NCBI GenBank assembly: GCA_947449315.1
Contig: CANFRC010000013.1
Location: 1-64,000 of the forward strand
Length of the DNA: 64,000 nucleotides
Reading direction: 5' to 3'
Source: Bacteroidota bacterium
GTDB lineage: Bacteria > Bacteroidota > Bacteroidia > 2-12-FULL-35-15
Position numbers and translations under genes: made by a program. Below the pieces are notes generated by a model. It searched no databases. It had not been told where the DNA came from and saw nothing but the letters and a program-made list of their open reading frames with translations. Of this stretch, positions 43,414 through 52,730 are shown in pieces (the stretch's first letter is position 1; each line of letters begins with the position of its first letter).

Positions 43414-45081
43414 TTAGTCAGTTTCTACAATTCGTTTTGTATATACTTTACCATCAATAGTAACAGCCACTAAATAAATTCCTTTTGAATAGCCTTGTTT
43501 CTTAGCATTGAAATCAAAAGAATGATTGCCATTTTCTTGCAATTCATTGTCAGCAATTGTTTGAATTTTGTTTCCAAGAACATCATATACTGCAACCGAA
43601 ACGGTAGTTTTGTTTTTCAACTGATAAGAGATCTGTGTGTTATCACTGTATGGATTAGGGAATGCATTCAAATCAATTGAATTGTTGTTGTTGTATTCAG
43701 AAATGCCTGCCGTTGGTATTGGTGAACCCAATGTATACTGAACAAAATACAACATCATTTCATCATTTGTGGTCAATCCAAAAAATACAGGCGCTGTTCC
43801 GTAATTGTTAAATGTAGCTTTTTGAATTAACCCGTTTCTTGGATTCACGGATAAGAAAGGAGAAAAATATTCTACAGGAGGATGTTCCCATTCATAAAAC
43901 CCTTGATTGACATTGTTCACATAATCCATCCATCCTTCAAAAACTTGTGTTCCTGTTGTACCGCCTGGATTTCTTAAAAAGATATCGAAGTCTGTTCCAT
44001 ATTTATGTGTGTGTGATGATAGCATCCATATATTCCACATGTTAGGAGCGCTTGCATTAAAATCTGCTTTTGTAAATGTATGATCTACACCATCGTTATT
44101 AATAAAGATACTGGTGTTGGAAATTAGATCGCAATACATAATTGCTGCTGCTGTATGTTTTGGTTGCGTGTAGACATTGAAATACAATTCGGTCGCTTCT
44201 ACAGAATCATGGTTGGAATTAAAAAGATGATGGTTCAGATCTAATACTGTTCCTGTTTCCCATTGATAAGCTGTTCCGAGAGGAAGGGAATCATTTCTGG
44301 AGGTTTGGTAAGCACTAACTAATACATTATATCCGGTAGAGGAACCTGCTCCTGTTGTAGGATTCTGAATACGCATCCCGTCAGCAAACATACTTGCTGC
44401 ACCAGGAAGTAATTTGTAAATAATAAAATGATGTGATGCATTTGCAAGAAAAAGTTCAATACGGTTTACTTCAACAGTATCTGGTAATTTCAGATCATAT
44501 TTTAAAAAATATTCCATCTCAGATGCTGTGTCAGAAAATATTTTTCCAAGGTGAACTTGGTATGAACCAAGGTCAGTTGGCAATGGATGTGCAACAGGCA
44601 CTGCATCATAACCATGACCACTATAGTATCTGCTAATCATATTTGTGTCAACTACAGTTCCTGTTTGAGGAGCTCCTTTTAATACCCATTGACGAATCAA
44701 TTCAATTTCTTTGATGGTTAACGCTGGACCTGCTTGTGGACAAGCTAATCCTTCTGATGCAACAATGCCATTGTCGGCATCAATTCCATTTTGACATTTA
44801 CGCAATAAGAAACTACGGTGCGGATTTCCGGGCTCAATCAATTTATCGCCTTTTGCTAATGCTGCTGCATTTGCAGGATTTGCATTGACAATGCTTGTAT
44901 AAACAGTTGCCGAAGTGGCTGCAAGGTTTAATCCTCCAGCAGGACTTATTGCACCATGGCAAGAGGTACAGTTTGCCTGAAAAATAGAATAAACTGCAGC
45001 ATAAGTAGTTTGCGCATAATTAATTGATGTACTCAAAATAAACATCAATAAAATAATGGTAGATCTAGTAGTTTTTGTCAT
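43414..45081 (-). CDS. Secreted c-type cytochrome / PHM-like copper monooxygenase-fold protein with T9SS type A CTD
   Basis: 555 residues. Signal peptide ends NYAQ. A short cytochrome-like domain has one heme motif CTSCH (C38, C41, H42). This is followed by a two-domain fold resembling peptidylglycine alpha-hydroxylating monooxygenase: HH in NASHHFIIYK (about 215), KHTAAAIMY (about 307), HTH in SSHTHKYGTDF (about 353) and Met in TTNDEMMLYFV (about 440). These match the CuH and CuB ligand sets (family knowledge). A type A T9SS CTD (AFPNPYSDNTQISYQL ... KRIVETD) completes it. It is likely an exported oxidase or monooxygenase whose electron donor may be the fused heme. Substrate unknown. Confidence 0.82.
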   Translation of the reverse strand: MTKTTRSTIILLMFILSTSINYAQTTYAAVYSIFQANCTSCHGAISPAGGLNLAATSATVYTSIVNANPANAAALAKGDKLIEPGNPHRSFLLRKCQNGIDADNGIVASEGLACPQAGPALTIKEIELIRQWVLKGAPQTGTVVDTNMISRYYSGHGYDAVPVAHPLPTDLGSYQVHLGKIFSDTASEMEYFLKYDLKLPDTVEVNRIELFLANASHHFIIYKLLPGAASMFADGMRIQNPTTGAGSSTGYNVLVSAYQTSRNDSLPLGTAYQWETGTVLDLNHHLFNSNHDSVEATELYFNVYTQPKHTAAAIMYCDLISNTSIFINNDGVDHTFTKADFNASAPNMWNIWMLSSHTHKYGTDFDIFLRNPGGTTGTQVFEGWMDYVNNVNQGFYEWEHPPVEYFSPFLSVNPRNGLIQKATFNNYGTAPVFFGLTTNDEMMLYFVQYTLGSPIPTAGISEYNNNNSIDLNAFPNPYSDNTQISYQLKNKTTVSVAVYDVLGNKIQTIADNELQENGNHSFDFNAKKQGYSKGIYLVAVTIDGKVYTKRIVETD

Positions 45082-45192
45082 GTTTTATTTTTTTAAATAA
45101 TATAGCGTGTTTTATTCAAATGATATTTATAGCTAATGTAAGAAAATTTGCCAACTGGCAAACAAAATAATTTAGCAATTGACGAAGGGGGA

Positions 45193-45783
45193 TTAAGCGT
45201 TTCTATGCATCAGTTTGCTGATGTACTTTCCTAGGATATCAAATTCCAGATTTACGATTGTTCCTTGTTTGATGGATGAAAAATTGGTATGCTCGAACGT
45301 ATAGGGGATAATACATACTGAGAAGGAATTGGCAGTAGAATAAACAACTGTTAAACTAACTCCATTCACACAAATAGAACCTTTTTCTACCGTTACATTA
45401 TTCTTTGATGAATCATATTCAAATCCAAACAGCCAACTGCCGTTTGTCTCCTCCACTTTATTGCAAACCGCTGTTTGATCCACATGTCCTTGAACAATAT
45501 GTCCGTCAATTCGGTCACCCAATCTCATGCAGCGCTCCAGATTAATATTGTCGCCTACCTTCAGTAATCCTAAATTTGTTTTTTGGAGTGTCTCGTCAAT
45601 AGCCGTAACGGTGTAATTATCATTCATAATATCCACCACTGTTAAGCATACGCCATTATGAGCAATGCTTTGGTCAATTTTTAATTCAGAGGTGAAGGGA
45701 GATCTGACAGTGATATGCAGATTGCTTTGTTCTTTATTTATGGAAACAACTTTTCCTGATTCTTCTATAATTCCTGAAAACAT
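45193..45783 (-). CDS. ribE: Riboflavin synthase alpha subunit
   Basis: RibE dismutates two 6,7-dimethyl-8-ribityllumazine molecules into riboflavin and a pyrimidinedione, acting as a trimer. 196 residues with two lumazine-binding repeats: first MFSGIIEESGKVVSI ... SIAHNGVCLTVV, second DGHIVQGHVDQTAVC ... GSICVNGVSLTVV. Its ATG is one base after the TAA stop of the 911-residue type B surface protein gene (TAATATG), implying translational coupling to it. This placement of a vitamin gene behind surface-protein genes is unusual. Confidence 0.97.
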   Translation of the reverse strand: MFSGIIEESGKVVSINKEQSNLHITVRSPFTSELKIDQSIAHNGVCLTVVDIMNDNYTVTAIDETLQKTNLGLLKVGDNINLERCMRLGDRIDGHIVQGHVDQTAVCNKVEETNGSWLFGFEYDSSKNNVTVEKGSICVNGVSLTVVYSTANSFSVCIIPYTFEHTNFSSIKQGTIVNLEFDILGKYISKLMHRNA

Positions 45784-45784
45784 A

Positions 45785-48520
45785 TTAACGGGTCGGCTTT
45801 GTTTTATCTTGTATCAATTGCACAAATCCTTTTATGATACGTGGTTTTATTCCATCAACGCGAATTTCATTGACGGTACATACATAGAAGTAAGTCCCAT
45901 CCGTACACATTTTTTTTGTTTCTTGATTTTTACCATCCCATAATACATCCGGGTTTTTGGTCTCAAACATTTCTAACCCCCAACGGTCATATATTTTAAT
46001 GTCGACATCTTTTACAAAACGATAGTTTGGAAGTGGCGTAAACAGATCGTTTTGACCATCACCATTTGGCGTAAATACATTTGGTAATTCATAAGAAGGA
46101 CAGTTATCTATACATATTTTATTCAAGATTGGACTTTCATTTGGGTTTAAGGCAGAGTCGACTGCTGTTACAGCATAACAACCTGCTACAGAAGGGATCA
46201 TTCCTTCAAACAAATAATTATGAATGTAGGTTGTAATACTCAAATTGGTTGATGTATAAATAATCTGCAGAGGATCGTTTACGCTTGGTGCAAAATAAAT
46301 AGTATACTGAACAGCATCGTTGCAACAATACGTATTCGGGTTGGTCCAGCTGATAACGTTTTGAAGATCGTCACAACTTGTTGTAACATCAAAATTAGGT
46401 TGACATGGTGGAATAAGGTCTACCGGTGAGTCACATTTTACTTCTGAGAAATTTCGCAGCGGTGACGGTAAAGAAGTGTCGGAATATTCACCAATGCTCA
46501 ATACGCGGTAGCAATAGTTCACTTCGTTTACTAAATTGCTGTCAATATAATTCTGATTTGTGGTGCTATCAATAAATGTAAATGTGCCGGGAGATGATGT
46601 TGCACCGCGGTAGATCTTGTACATGTAATTCACCCAAGGAACATATTGTTGCCAGGAGAGATTAATTTTTTTATCGCCTGGCGTTGTGGTGAGTAATACC
46701 GAAGAGGCCGTATTGGTGGATCCTTTGAATATACCATTCGAATAAAAATCAACTCGGTAAGTATATGGATTTGTATCCGTTATCAGCGCACTGCTGATAT
46801 AGCCTGTATCTGTCATTTTCCAGAAAGCAGGATAGGTATAAGTCGTGATCTCTGAAAAAGAACTAGCAGGAGGGTTGAAACCTACTGCGCGCATCAAATG
46901 GTATTCGTATGGTGGCGGATTAGCAATTGTATCCAGGTCGGTTGTTGTGCCGATTGGTTTTACCCAATGTGTCCAAATAGAATCATTTGTCCCTGTGCTA
47001 ATAACACTAACGTTTGTAATGATAGGCACATCTCGCACTAATCGTGCACAGACATGCTGCGAAGCAATACTTTGCGAACCGTCATTGTAATAGGCAACCA
47101 CGATATACGAATAATCAATCCCATTTGTCAAACCTGCCCCACCATTGTTATCGGTAAAGCTAAGGGGGGAAGCATTGTAATTCGTGGTTCCGATGAAGGA
47201 ATATCCTGTATAACTCGGAACGCCTGTTTCACAGGCACTTGGTATCCAAGGGTCGCAGGAGTTTTTACGATAGATGTAATATTTTTTTAATGGATTTGTT
47301 CCAGTAGAATCGCAAAAAGGGTGGTTCCAATTCAAGATGATACTTGCACCGCTTGGTGTTGCTGTTAATCCTGTTGGTGCCGGCGCAATCACTCTAATAA
47401 ATACAGATTCAAAATTTACCAATGTTGTGCCCGGGTCACTGTCTGCAGCTTTAAATGCCACCAAATATGGCAATAACCGAACTTCCTGACATCCTGGTGC
47501 CCAATGGAAACTTCCTGTTGCGGTGCTTGGACTTCCCGGAGTGGTGACAGATGAAAAGGTAGCGGCAGGGGTAAGAGTAAACGGACCACCTGAAGCTGTT
47601 AAGATGATGGCATTCGTTTCCGTATCGGTTGCATTCACATTAAAATCCAAATTGGTGCCTGCAACAACGCAGGTGTCGTTGATGTTATTGATTTGGGGCG
47701 GGTTGTTAGCACAGGAGCCAACAGTTATCTGCATATCACGCAAGATAGAACCAATGTAATATCTTGTTTTAGTAAGAGGTATCAATCGGTATTCTTTGAT
47801 CAAGATCGCTACATTGTATTGGCAGATCGAAGGAGGGGAGCACCAGACAAGATCTCCCGTGTTCGGATCGATACTAGCAGCCGACATGTTTGGCGGATAG
47901 GTCCATCCCGGAATAGGCGAACCAAACGCATAACAAGAACTCAAGCTGTAATACAAACTGTCTCCGTTATCGTCGTATGCACTTGGGTTGTGTTCAAAGC
48001 AAACCCCCACACAGGCATCGTCAATAGGAGGATTCAGTAAAACAGGAGAATCGTTATGTCCTAAGAAAGGTGAAATAATCAATTCAGAGCGAAGAAAAAA
48101 GGATTGATCAACAGAGCCGGGAATATTACAGATATCACTATTTCTGTTTTGATCTTCCATGGTAATGATGAAATTCCCTGGGCCCGCATAATTGTGATCT
48201 ACCTGATATATATTTAATCGGGTGGCTATGGCTGTTGGAATCATCACCCCTTCACCTGTGGAACAGGCAGTGGTAGAAATGCCATTAACTCTAGGAGCAA
48301 CAGCCGTATCTCCGTCTCCGAAATGAACAGATAACTCACACCTGTCAGTACTGCTGGAACCAGTCCATTTGGTGTAGGTAGTAACTGTAATTCTATATTT
48401 GTAAGGATGTGATGCGTCTCCGATATATTTATAACTGATTTCTCCAGCACGGTTGTGTGTTGCATATCCATTGGCTAAACCAACAAACAAGATGAATAAA
48501 GAAAGGAGAATTTTTTTCAT
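45785..48520 (-). CDS. Gliding-motility-associated type B T9SS protein with fibronectin-III-like modules
   Basis: 911 residues. Signal peptide MKKILLSLFILFVGLANGYA. The N-terminal domain THNRAGEISYKYIGDASHPYKYRITVTTYTKW (about 20-280) is near-identical in layout to that of the next gene upstream. Then come cadherin/Ig-like and at least two FN3-like modules (APTGLTATPSGASIILNW; TTPGDKKINLSWQQYVPW), and a type B CTD from LPNVFTPNGDGQNDLFTPL to FVQLIQDKTK. Probably a surface adhesin exported by T9SS. A TATTTTTG box lies 12 nt upstream of the ATG, but the gene also follows its paralogue by 39 bp, so either promoter could serve it. Confidence 0.9.
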   Translation of the reverse strand: MKKILLSLFILFVGLANGYATHNRAGEISYKYIGDASHPYKYRITVTTYTKWTGSSSTDRCELSVHFGDGDTAVAPRVNGISTTACSTGEGVMIPTAIATRLNIYQVDHNYAGPGNFIITMEDQNRNSDICNIPGSVDQSFFLRSELIISPFLGHNDSPVLLNPPIDDACVGVCFEHNPSAYDDNGDSLYYSLSSCYAFGSPIPGWTYPPNMSAASIDPNTGDLVWCSPPSICQYNVAILIKEYRLIPLTKTRYYIGSILRDMQITVGSCANNPPQINNINDTCVVAGTNLDFNVNATDTETNAIILTASGGPFTLTPAATFSSVTTPGSPSTATGSFHWAPGCQEVRLLPYLVAFKAADSDPGTTLVNFESVFIRVIAPAPTGLTATPSGASIILNWNHPFCDSTGTNPLKKYYIYRKNSCDPWIPSACETGVPSYTGYSFIGTTNYNASPLSFTDNNGGAGLTNGIDYSYIVVAYYNDGSQSIASQHVCARLVRDVPIITNVSVISTGTNDSIWTHWVKPIGTTTDLDTIANPPPYEYHLMRAVGFNPPASSFSEITTYTYPAFWKMTDTGYISSALITDTNPYTYRVDFYSNGIFKGSTNTASSVLLTTTPGDKKINLSWQQYVPWVNYMYKIYRGATSSPGTFTFIDSTTNQNYIDSNLVNEVNYCYRVLSIGEYSDTSLPSPLRNFSEVKCDSPVDLIPPCQPNFDVTTSCDDLQNVISWTNPNTYCCNDAVQYTIYFAPSVNDPLQIIYTSTNLSITTYIHNYLFEGMIPSVAGCYAVTAVDSALNPNESPILNKICIDNCPSYELPNVFTPNGDGQNDLFTPLPNYRFVKDVDIKIYDRWGLEMFETKNPDVLWDGKNQETKKMCTDGTYFYVCTVNEIRVDGIKPRIIKGFVQLIQDKTKPTR

Positions 48521-48559
48521 TAAAAAAGATTACAAAAATAGAACTCTAAATTACAAAAT

Positions 48560-49645
48560 TTATTTCACAGAAGCGCCTAAAACAATAAATTTTCCTTGTT
48601 TAACGGTTTTTCCAGAGGAGTGAATGCTGTAAAAATACATCCCTGATTTTAGCTCCGTAAGGATAGCCGTTTTAGTAAATTCAATCTCTTTTATCATCTG
48701 CCCTAAAGAATTACTGATCTGCACCGAATAGTTTTTGTTTTCAGGGTTATCAGCAACGCAAAAATTGACAAGATCTGTTGCAGGATTTGGAAACACATCG
48801 ATCGAAATCGTTTCATTTTTGCTTTCTGAGATGCCGCTGGACAGGTTGTTTGGTCTGTTCCATCCATCTTGCATGGTGCTGCCCATATAATAAAAAGTGC
48901 CTCCTATTTCTCTCCACTCCGTTATTCTGATATCAAAGGTGTATTCGCAAATCAACATAGGCGTGTCCCATTTAATAATTCCAAAGCTATGATCTATACT
49001 GAATGAGGTGCTTGCTGCTGGATAAGTATAGCTCGGGATGTCCATTCCAAATCCCATTGCAGGAACCAGATCAAAATACATAGCATCTCCGTCTGCTTCT
49101 GTAACCATTGGGTTGTAGTATTGAATGATCCCGATAGAATCTGAAATGATAGGAATTTTTGTGTAAATAGGTCCGTTATTATTTCCTAAAAAAGGATTGA
49201 TTATTAATTCTGCTTGCAAATAAAAAGATTGGTCTCCAGAGGATGCAATATTGCAAATTCCTGAATTTCTGTTTTGGTCTTCCACAGAAATAAAATAATA
49301 GCCATTCCCCGGAAAATCATGATCTGTTTCATAGATATTTTGTCGGATGTCTGATAAAACCATCACCCCATCATGTGCGGAAGGGCAGTTTACAGAAGGT
49401 CCGTTTACTCTTGGAACAAGAGCGGTATCTCCATCACCGAATTTAAAAATTAATTCACATCTGTCAGTGCTGACCGATCCGACCCATTGGGTGTAGGTTT
49501 TAACCGTGACACGGTATCTGTAGGGATGCGAAATATCTCCCACGTATTTATAAGTAATATCGCCACCTCGGTTGTGTGTTGCATAAACATTTGTTAATCC
49601 AATAAACATGATCAACAAGGAAAGAATCAGCTTTTTCATTTTCAA
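48560..49645 (-). CDS. T9SS type A cargo paralogous to the N-terminus of the adjacent 911-aa protein
   Basis: 361 residues. Signal peptide MKMKKLILSLLIMFIGLTNVYA, then THNRGGDITYKYVGDISHPYRYRVTVKTYTQWVGSVSTDRCEL, clearly homologous over about 270 residues to the neighbour's N-terminal domain (THNRAGEISYKYIGDASHPYKYRITV). It stops where the neighbour continues into FN3 modules and ends in a type A CTD (ISIDVFPNPATDLVNFCVADN ... SSGKTVKQGKFIVLGASVK). It was probably made by tandem duplication with CTD exchange. It is the first gene of the run leading to the 911-residue protein and ribE. Confidence 0.88.
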   Translation of the reverse strand: MKMKKLILSLLIMFIGLTNVYATHNRGGDITYKYVGDISHPYRYRVTVKTYTQWVGSVSTDRCELIFKFGDGDTALVPRVNGPSVNCPSAHDGVMVLSDIRQNIYETDHDFPGNGYYFISVEDQNRNSGICNIASSGDQSFYLQAELIINPFLGNNNGPIYTKIPIISDSIGIIQYYNPMVTEADGDAMYFDLVPAMGFGMDIPSYTYPAASTSFSIDHSFGIIKWDTPMLICEYTFDIRITEWREIGGTFYYMGSTMQDGWNRPNNLSSGISESKNETISIDVFPNPATDLVNFCVADNPENKNYSVQISNSLGQMIKEIEFTKTAILTELKSGMYFYSIHSSGKTVKQGKFIVLGASVK

Positions 49646-49761
49646 TAGTATTTATCGTAAATGTAAAGCCATTAGAAGTACAAAACAAACCAAAATACAG
49701 CAATAATATACATGTCTGTGATGACTTTTGTCACCATGTTTTTAGAAAACCTACATTTTGC

Positions 49762-49844
49762 CGTCATTGCGAGGAACGAAGCAATCTTGCCTATTGATGG
49801 CTACTCTCCTCATTGTGAGAGATTGCTTCATTCCTCTCAACGAC
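49762..49844. repeat. Imperfect palindromic repeat (CGTCATTGCGAGGAACGAAGC type)
   Basis: The left arm starts CGTCATTGCGAGGAACGAAG and continues CAATCT. The right arm AGATTGCTTCATTCCTCTCA continues ACGAC as an imperfect complement, with a 32-nt centre. This sequence type is a widespread dispersed intergenic repeat in bacteria (memory). It sits just past the mqnC stop codon. It is not protein coding. Confidence 0.75.
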
Positions 49845-49865
49845 TTATTAAATTAGTAGTGATTT

Positions 49866-51014
49866 TTAATAGTTGATCACCTGTTCCACCATATTGGCAG
49901 GTAGTTCACGGTATTCGTATTGCTGCGTTCTTAACTGAGGTTCAAATCCTGCTTCAATAATTGCATCCTGAATTCCTTTCGCCGTGAATCGGTGAGGGGC
50001 TCCTGCTGCAGAAACAACATTCTCTTCCAGCATGATGCTTCCGAAATCATTCGCTCCGGCATGTAAACAAAGTTTCGCCACATCTTTTCCTACTGTCAAC
50101 CAGCTTGCCTGAATATTGATAATGTTGGGTAGCATTATTCTGCTCATCGCGATCATACGGATATATTCATCACCGGTCACATTATTCGTGATTCCTTTGT
50201 GACGTTTCAATAAGGTGCCGTCATCCATGAATGGCCATGGAATAAAGGCTAAGAAGCCTTTCGATTCTTTTGGTTTTTCGCTTTGTACTTCACGGATCAT
50301 CACTAAATGTTCGAAACGTTCTTCAATGGTTTCTATATGTCCGAACATCATAGTGCCGGAAGTGGTGATATTTAATTTGTGTGCAGCACGCATTACATCC
50401 AGCCATTCGCGGCCGGTACACTTCCCTTTAGAGATCAATCTGCGTACTCTGTCATTTAATATTTCTGCACCCGCACCTGGCAAGCTGTCCATGCCCGCAT
50501 CTTTTAATGCTTGCAATACTTCAGTATGTGTCGATTTTTCTAGTTTGGTAATGTGCGCTATTTCAGGAGGCCCTAGTGCATGTAATTTTATTTGTGGATA
50601 TAATTTTTTTAAGGAACGGAAAGTATCTACATAAAATTTTAATCCCAAGTCCGGATGATGACCGCCTTGCAATAACAATTGGTCGCCACCGAATTTAAGT
50701 GTCTCTTCGATCTTCGTTTTATACGTTTCTATGTCGGTGATGTATGCTTCTTTGTGTCCGGGGATACGGTAGAAATTACAGAATTTACAATTCGCGATAC
50801 AAACATTGGTTGTATTTACATTGCGATCGATTTGCCAGGTCACTTTTCCACCTATTCCATTCTCTTTCACAGAATCCGGCTTTTGTATTTTTCTTAACTC
50901 ATTGGCAACAAACATCAATTCACTTGTTGGCGCATTTTGGAATAAATAAACGCCTTCTTCGATCGATAAGAATTCAAAATTTAAAGCACGTTTTAATAAA
51001 TCATCAGTATTCAT
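49866..51014 (-). CDS. mqnC: Cyclic dehypoxanthinyl futalosine synthase (radical SAM)
   Basis: MqnC cyclises dehypoxanthine futalosine in the futalosine route to menaquinone, using SAM and a [4Fe-4S] cluster. 382 residues. The cluster motif is CIANCKFC (C72, C76, C79), followed by YRIPGHKEAYITD, GGDQLLLQGGHHPDL, SLPGAGAEILNDRVR and MMFGHIETIEERFEHLV. The SLPGAGAEIL block favours MqnC over the related MqnE and CofG/CofH enzymes. No other mqn gene is in the window. It is divergent from pepA. Confidence 0.94.
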   Translation of the reverse strand: MNTDDLLKRALNFEFLSIEEGVYLFQNAPTSELMFVANELRKIQKPDSVKENGIGGKVTWQIDRNVNTTNVCIANCKFCNFYRIPGHKEAYITDIETYKTKIEETLKFGGDQLLLQGGHHPDLGLKFYVDTFRSLKKLYPQIKLHALGPPEIAHITKLEKSTHTEVLQALKDAGMDSLPGAGAEILNDRVRRLISKGKCTGREWLDVMRAAHKLNITTSGTMMFGHIETIEERFEHLVMIREVQSEKPKESKGFLAFIPWPFMDDGTLLKRHKGITNNVTGDEYIRMIAMSRIMLPNIINIQASWLTVGKDVAKLCLHAGANDFGSIMLEENVVSAAGAPHRFTAKGIQDAIIEAGFEPQLRTQQYEYRELPANMVEQVINY

Positions 51015-51117
51015 AGGCTGTCTAGCTATTTAATAAAGCGTTGATAAAAGACTCTTTTTGACGTTCGGAATTAGTAATTTCTTTTAGTACATTTACTTTC
51101 TCAAAAGTAAAAATTAT

Positions 51118-52575
51118 ATGACTACCATCTCCAAAAAATCTACAATTAATAACAACGACAACCTTGTTTTGTTGTGTAATAAGAACAATAGTTTTAATAA
51201 TTGTGGTTTATCAAAGCACGAAATTGATTTTGTAAAAAACGAGATTTCCAAAAAAGATAAAAAAAGTGTTTGTGTGAATCAATTGAATCGTTTGGTGATG
51301 ATACAATTGATTGATGTGAAGCCTGCCCCTGCCACCGGCGGGAAAGAAAAACATTTAACAATTGAAGCACTTCGCAAAGCGGCAAGTAATATTCATTCCT
51401 GGATCATAGATGCAAAAATAGAATCGGTGTCAATTGTTGATGCTGATAATAAACCTTTGGAAGTGTTAGCATTCGCAGAAGGTTTGGCCTTAAGCAATTA
51501 TCAGTTTTTGAAATACAAAAAGGACAAAGCCAAAGAAGAATATTCATTAAAAACGATTTCTGTTGTTTCTAAAAATGCCACACCAAAACAAATAGAGGAG
51601 TTAAATATTGTTGTGGAAGCAACATGCATCTCTAGAACATTAGTGAATGAGCCTGTTAATTTTTTAACAGCCACTCAACTTTCAAAAGAGTTTCAGAAGT
51701 TGGGAAAAGCCTCCGGATTTAATGTGGAGGTGTTCAATAAAGAAAAAATAAAAGCATTGAAAATGGGTGGCTTGCTTTCTGTGAATCTAGGAAGTGTTGA
51801 GCCACCAACATTTAGCATCATGGAATACAAGCCTAAAAATGCTAAAAATAAACAACCTATTATTTTAGTTGGTAAAGGTGTTGTGTACGATACAGGTGGA
51901 CTGAGTTTAAAGCCTACAGCAAATAGCATGGATATGATGAAATGTGATATGGCAGGTGCTGCCGCTGTTGCAGGAACAATGTATGCTATCGCAAAAGCCA
52001 AATTACCAGTTTATGTAATCGGATTAGTACCAGCAACGGATAATCGACCTGGTGGAAATGCTTATGTGCCGGGTGATGTAATCACCATGTATAATGGAAT
52101 GACCGTTGAAATGTTGAATGCAGATGCCGAAGGAAGAATGATCCTTGCAGACGCGTTGGCATATGCTCAAAAATACAATCCTAAGTTGGTGATCGACCTT
52201 GCAACATTAACCGGTGCAGCTGTTGCTGCTATCGGGACTTCCGGAATTGTTGCGATGGGAACGGCAGATGAGAAAACAAAAGATAAATTAAAACAAAGTG
52301 GTAATAATGTTTTTGAACGTTTAGCAGAAATGCCTTTTTGGGATGATTATGATGAAATGATCAAATCTGACATTGCTGACATGAAAAATTTAGGAGGTCC
52401 TTATGCAGGAAGTATTACAGCAGGAAAATTTCTAGCACGCTATATCCATTATCCTTGGATGCACCTTGATATTGCAGGGCCTGCTTTTTTAACGGCCAAA
52501 GATTCTTACCGTGTTAAAGGTGGAACAGGAGTAGGAGTGCGCCTGCTGTTCGATTACTTTAAAAATAACGCTTAA
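51118..52575 (+). CDS. pepA: Leucyl aminopeptidase (M17 family)
   Basis: A cytosolic hexameric dizinc aminopeptidase, 485 residues. The C-terminal catalytic domain carries the motifs VGKGVVYDTGGLSLKP (Lys and Asp ligands), MKCDMAGAAAV, and NADAEGRMILADALAYA (the family signature NTDAEGRL..., here with Ala for Thr), plus YRVKGGTGVGVRLL. The N-terminal domain includes DVKPAPATGGKEKHL. Its PAPATGG (residues 69-75) is coded by a GC-rich 21-bp block resembling a decayed copy of the palindrome found in lepA. It is divergent from mqnC. Confidence 0.95.
   Translation: MTTISKKSTINNNDNLVLLCNKNNSFNNCGLSKHEIDFVKNEISKKDKKSVCVNQLNRLVMIQLIDVKPAPATGGKEKHLTIEALRKAASNIHSWIIDAKIESVSIVDADNKPLEVLAFAEGLALSNYQFLKYKKDKAKEEYSLKTISVVSKNATPKQIEELNIVVEATCISRTLVNEPVNFLTATQLSKEFQKLGKASGFNVEVFNKEKIKALKMGGLLSVNLGSVEPPTFSIMEYKPKNAKNKQPIILVGKGVVYDTGGLSLKPTANSMDMMKCDMAGAAAVAGTMYAIAKAKLPVYVIGLVPATDNRPGGNAYVPGDVITMYNGMTVEMLNADAEGRMILADALAYAQKYNPKLVIDLATLTGAAVAAIGTSGIVAMGTADEKTKDKLKQSGNNVFERLAEMPFWDDYDEMIKSDIADMKNLGGPYAGSITAGKFLARYIHYPWMHLDIAGPAFLTAKDSYRVKGGTGVGVRLLFDYFKNNA
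51322..51342. repeat. Possible diverged palindromic insertion in pepA
   Basis: CCTGCC...ACC...GGCGGG forms a short stem with one G-T pair in an otherwise A/T-rich gene. It begins on a codon boundary and spans exactly seven codons (69-75), like the lepA element, also beginning CCTGCC. Without an alignment to homologues it could be native sequence. Confidence 0.4.
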
Positions 52576-52669
52576 TCAATAAACGAACGAGCATTTTAAA
52601 ATGTAGTTTTCTCTTTTTAAAAAAGAACTACCCTAGATATTTTTTCAATGGAAGGCATGCTTGCTTGGG

Positions 52670-52698
52670 TTGCGAATTGATTAAAAAAAGTACATTTG
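52670..52698 (+). promoter_or_regulatory. pdxA promoter (TTG-N18-TACATTTG)
   Basis: TACATTTG (52691-52698) is an exact TAnnTTTG box and TTG is 18 nt upstream. The box ends 32 nt before the pdxA ATG. Confidence 0.6.
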
Positions 52699-52730
52699 TC
52701 TAAAATTTTATTACCTCATTAAATTTAAAT

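Noticed and set aside
47054-48040. Plus-strand ORFs of 78-115 codons antisense to the 911-residue protein
   Set aside because: Antisense shadows of a long real gene; no signal or domain was recognised.
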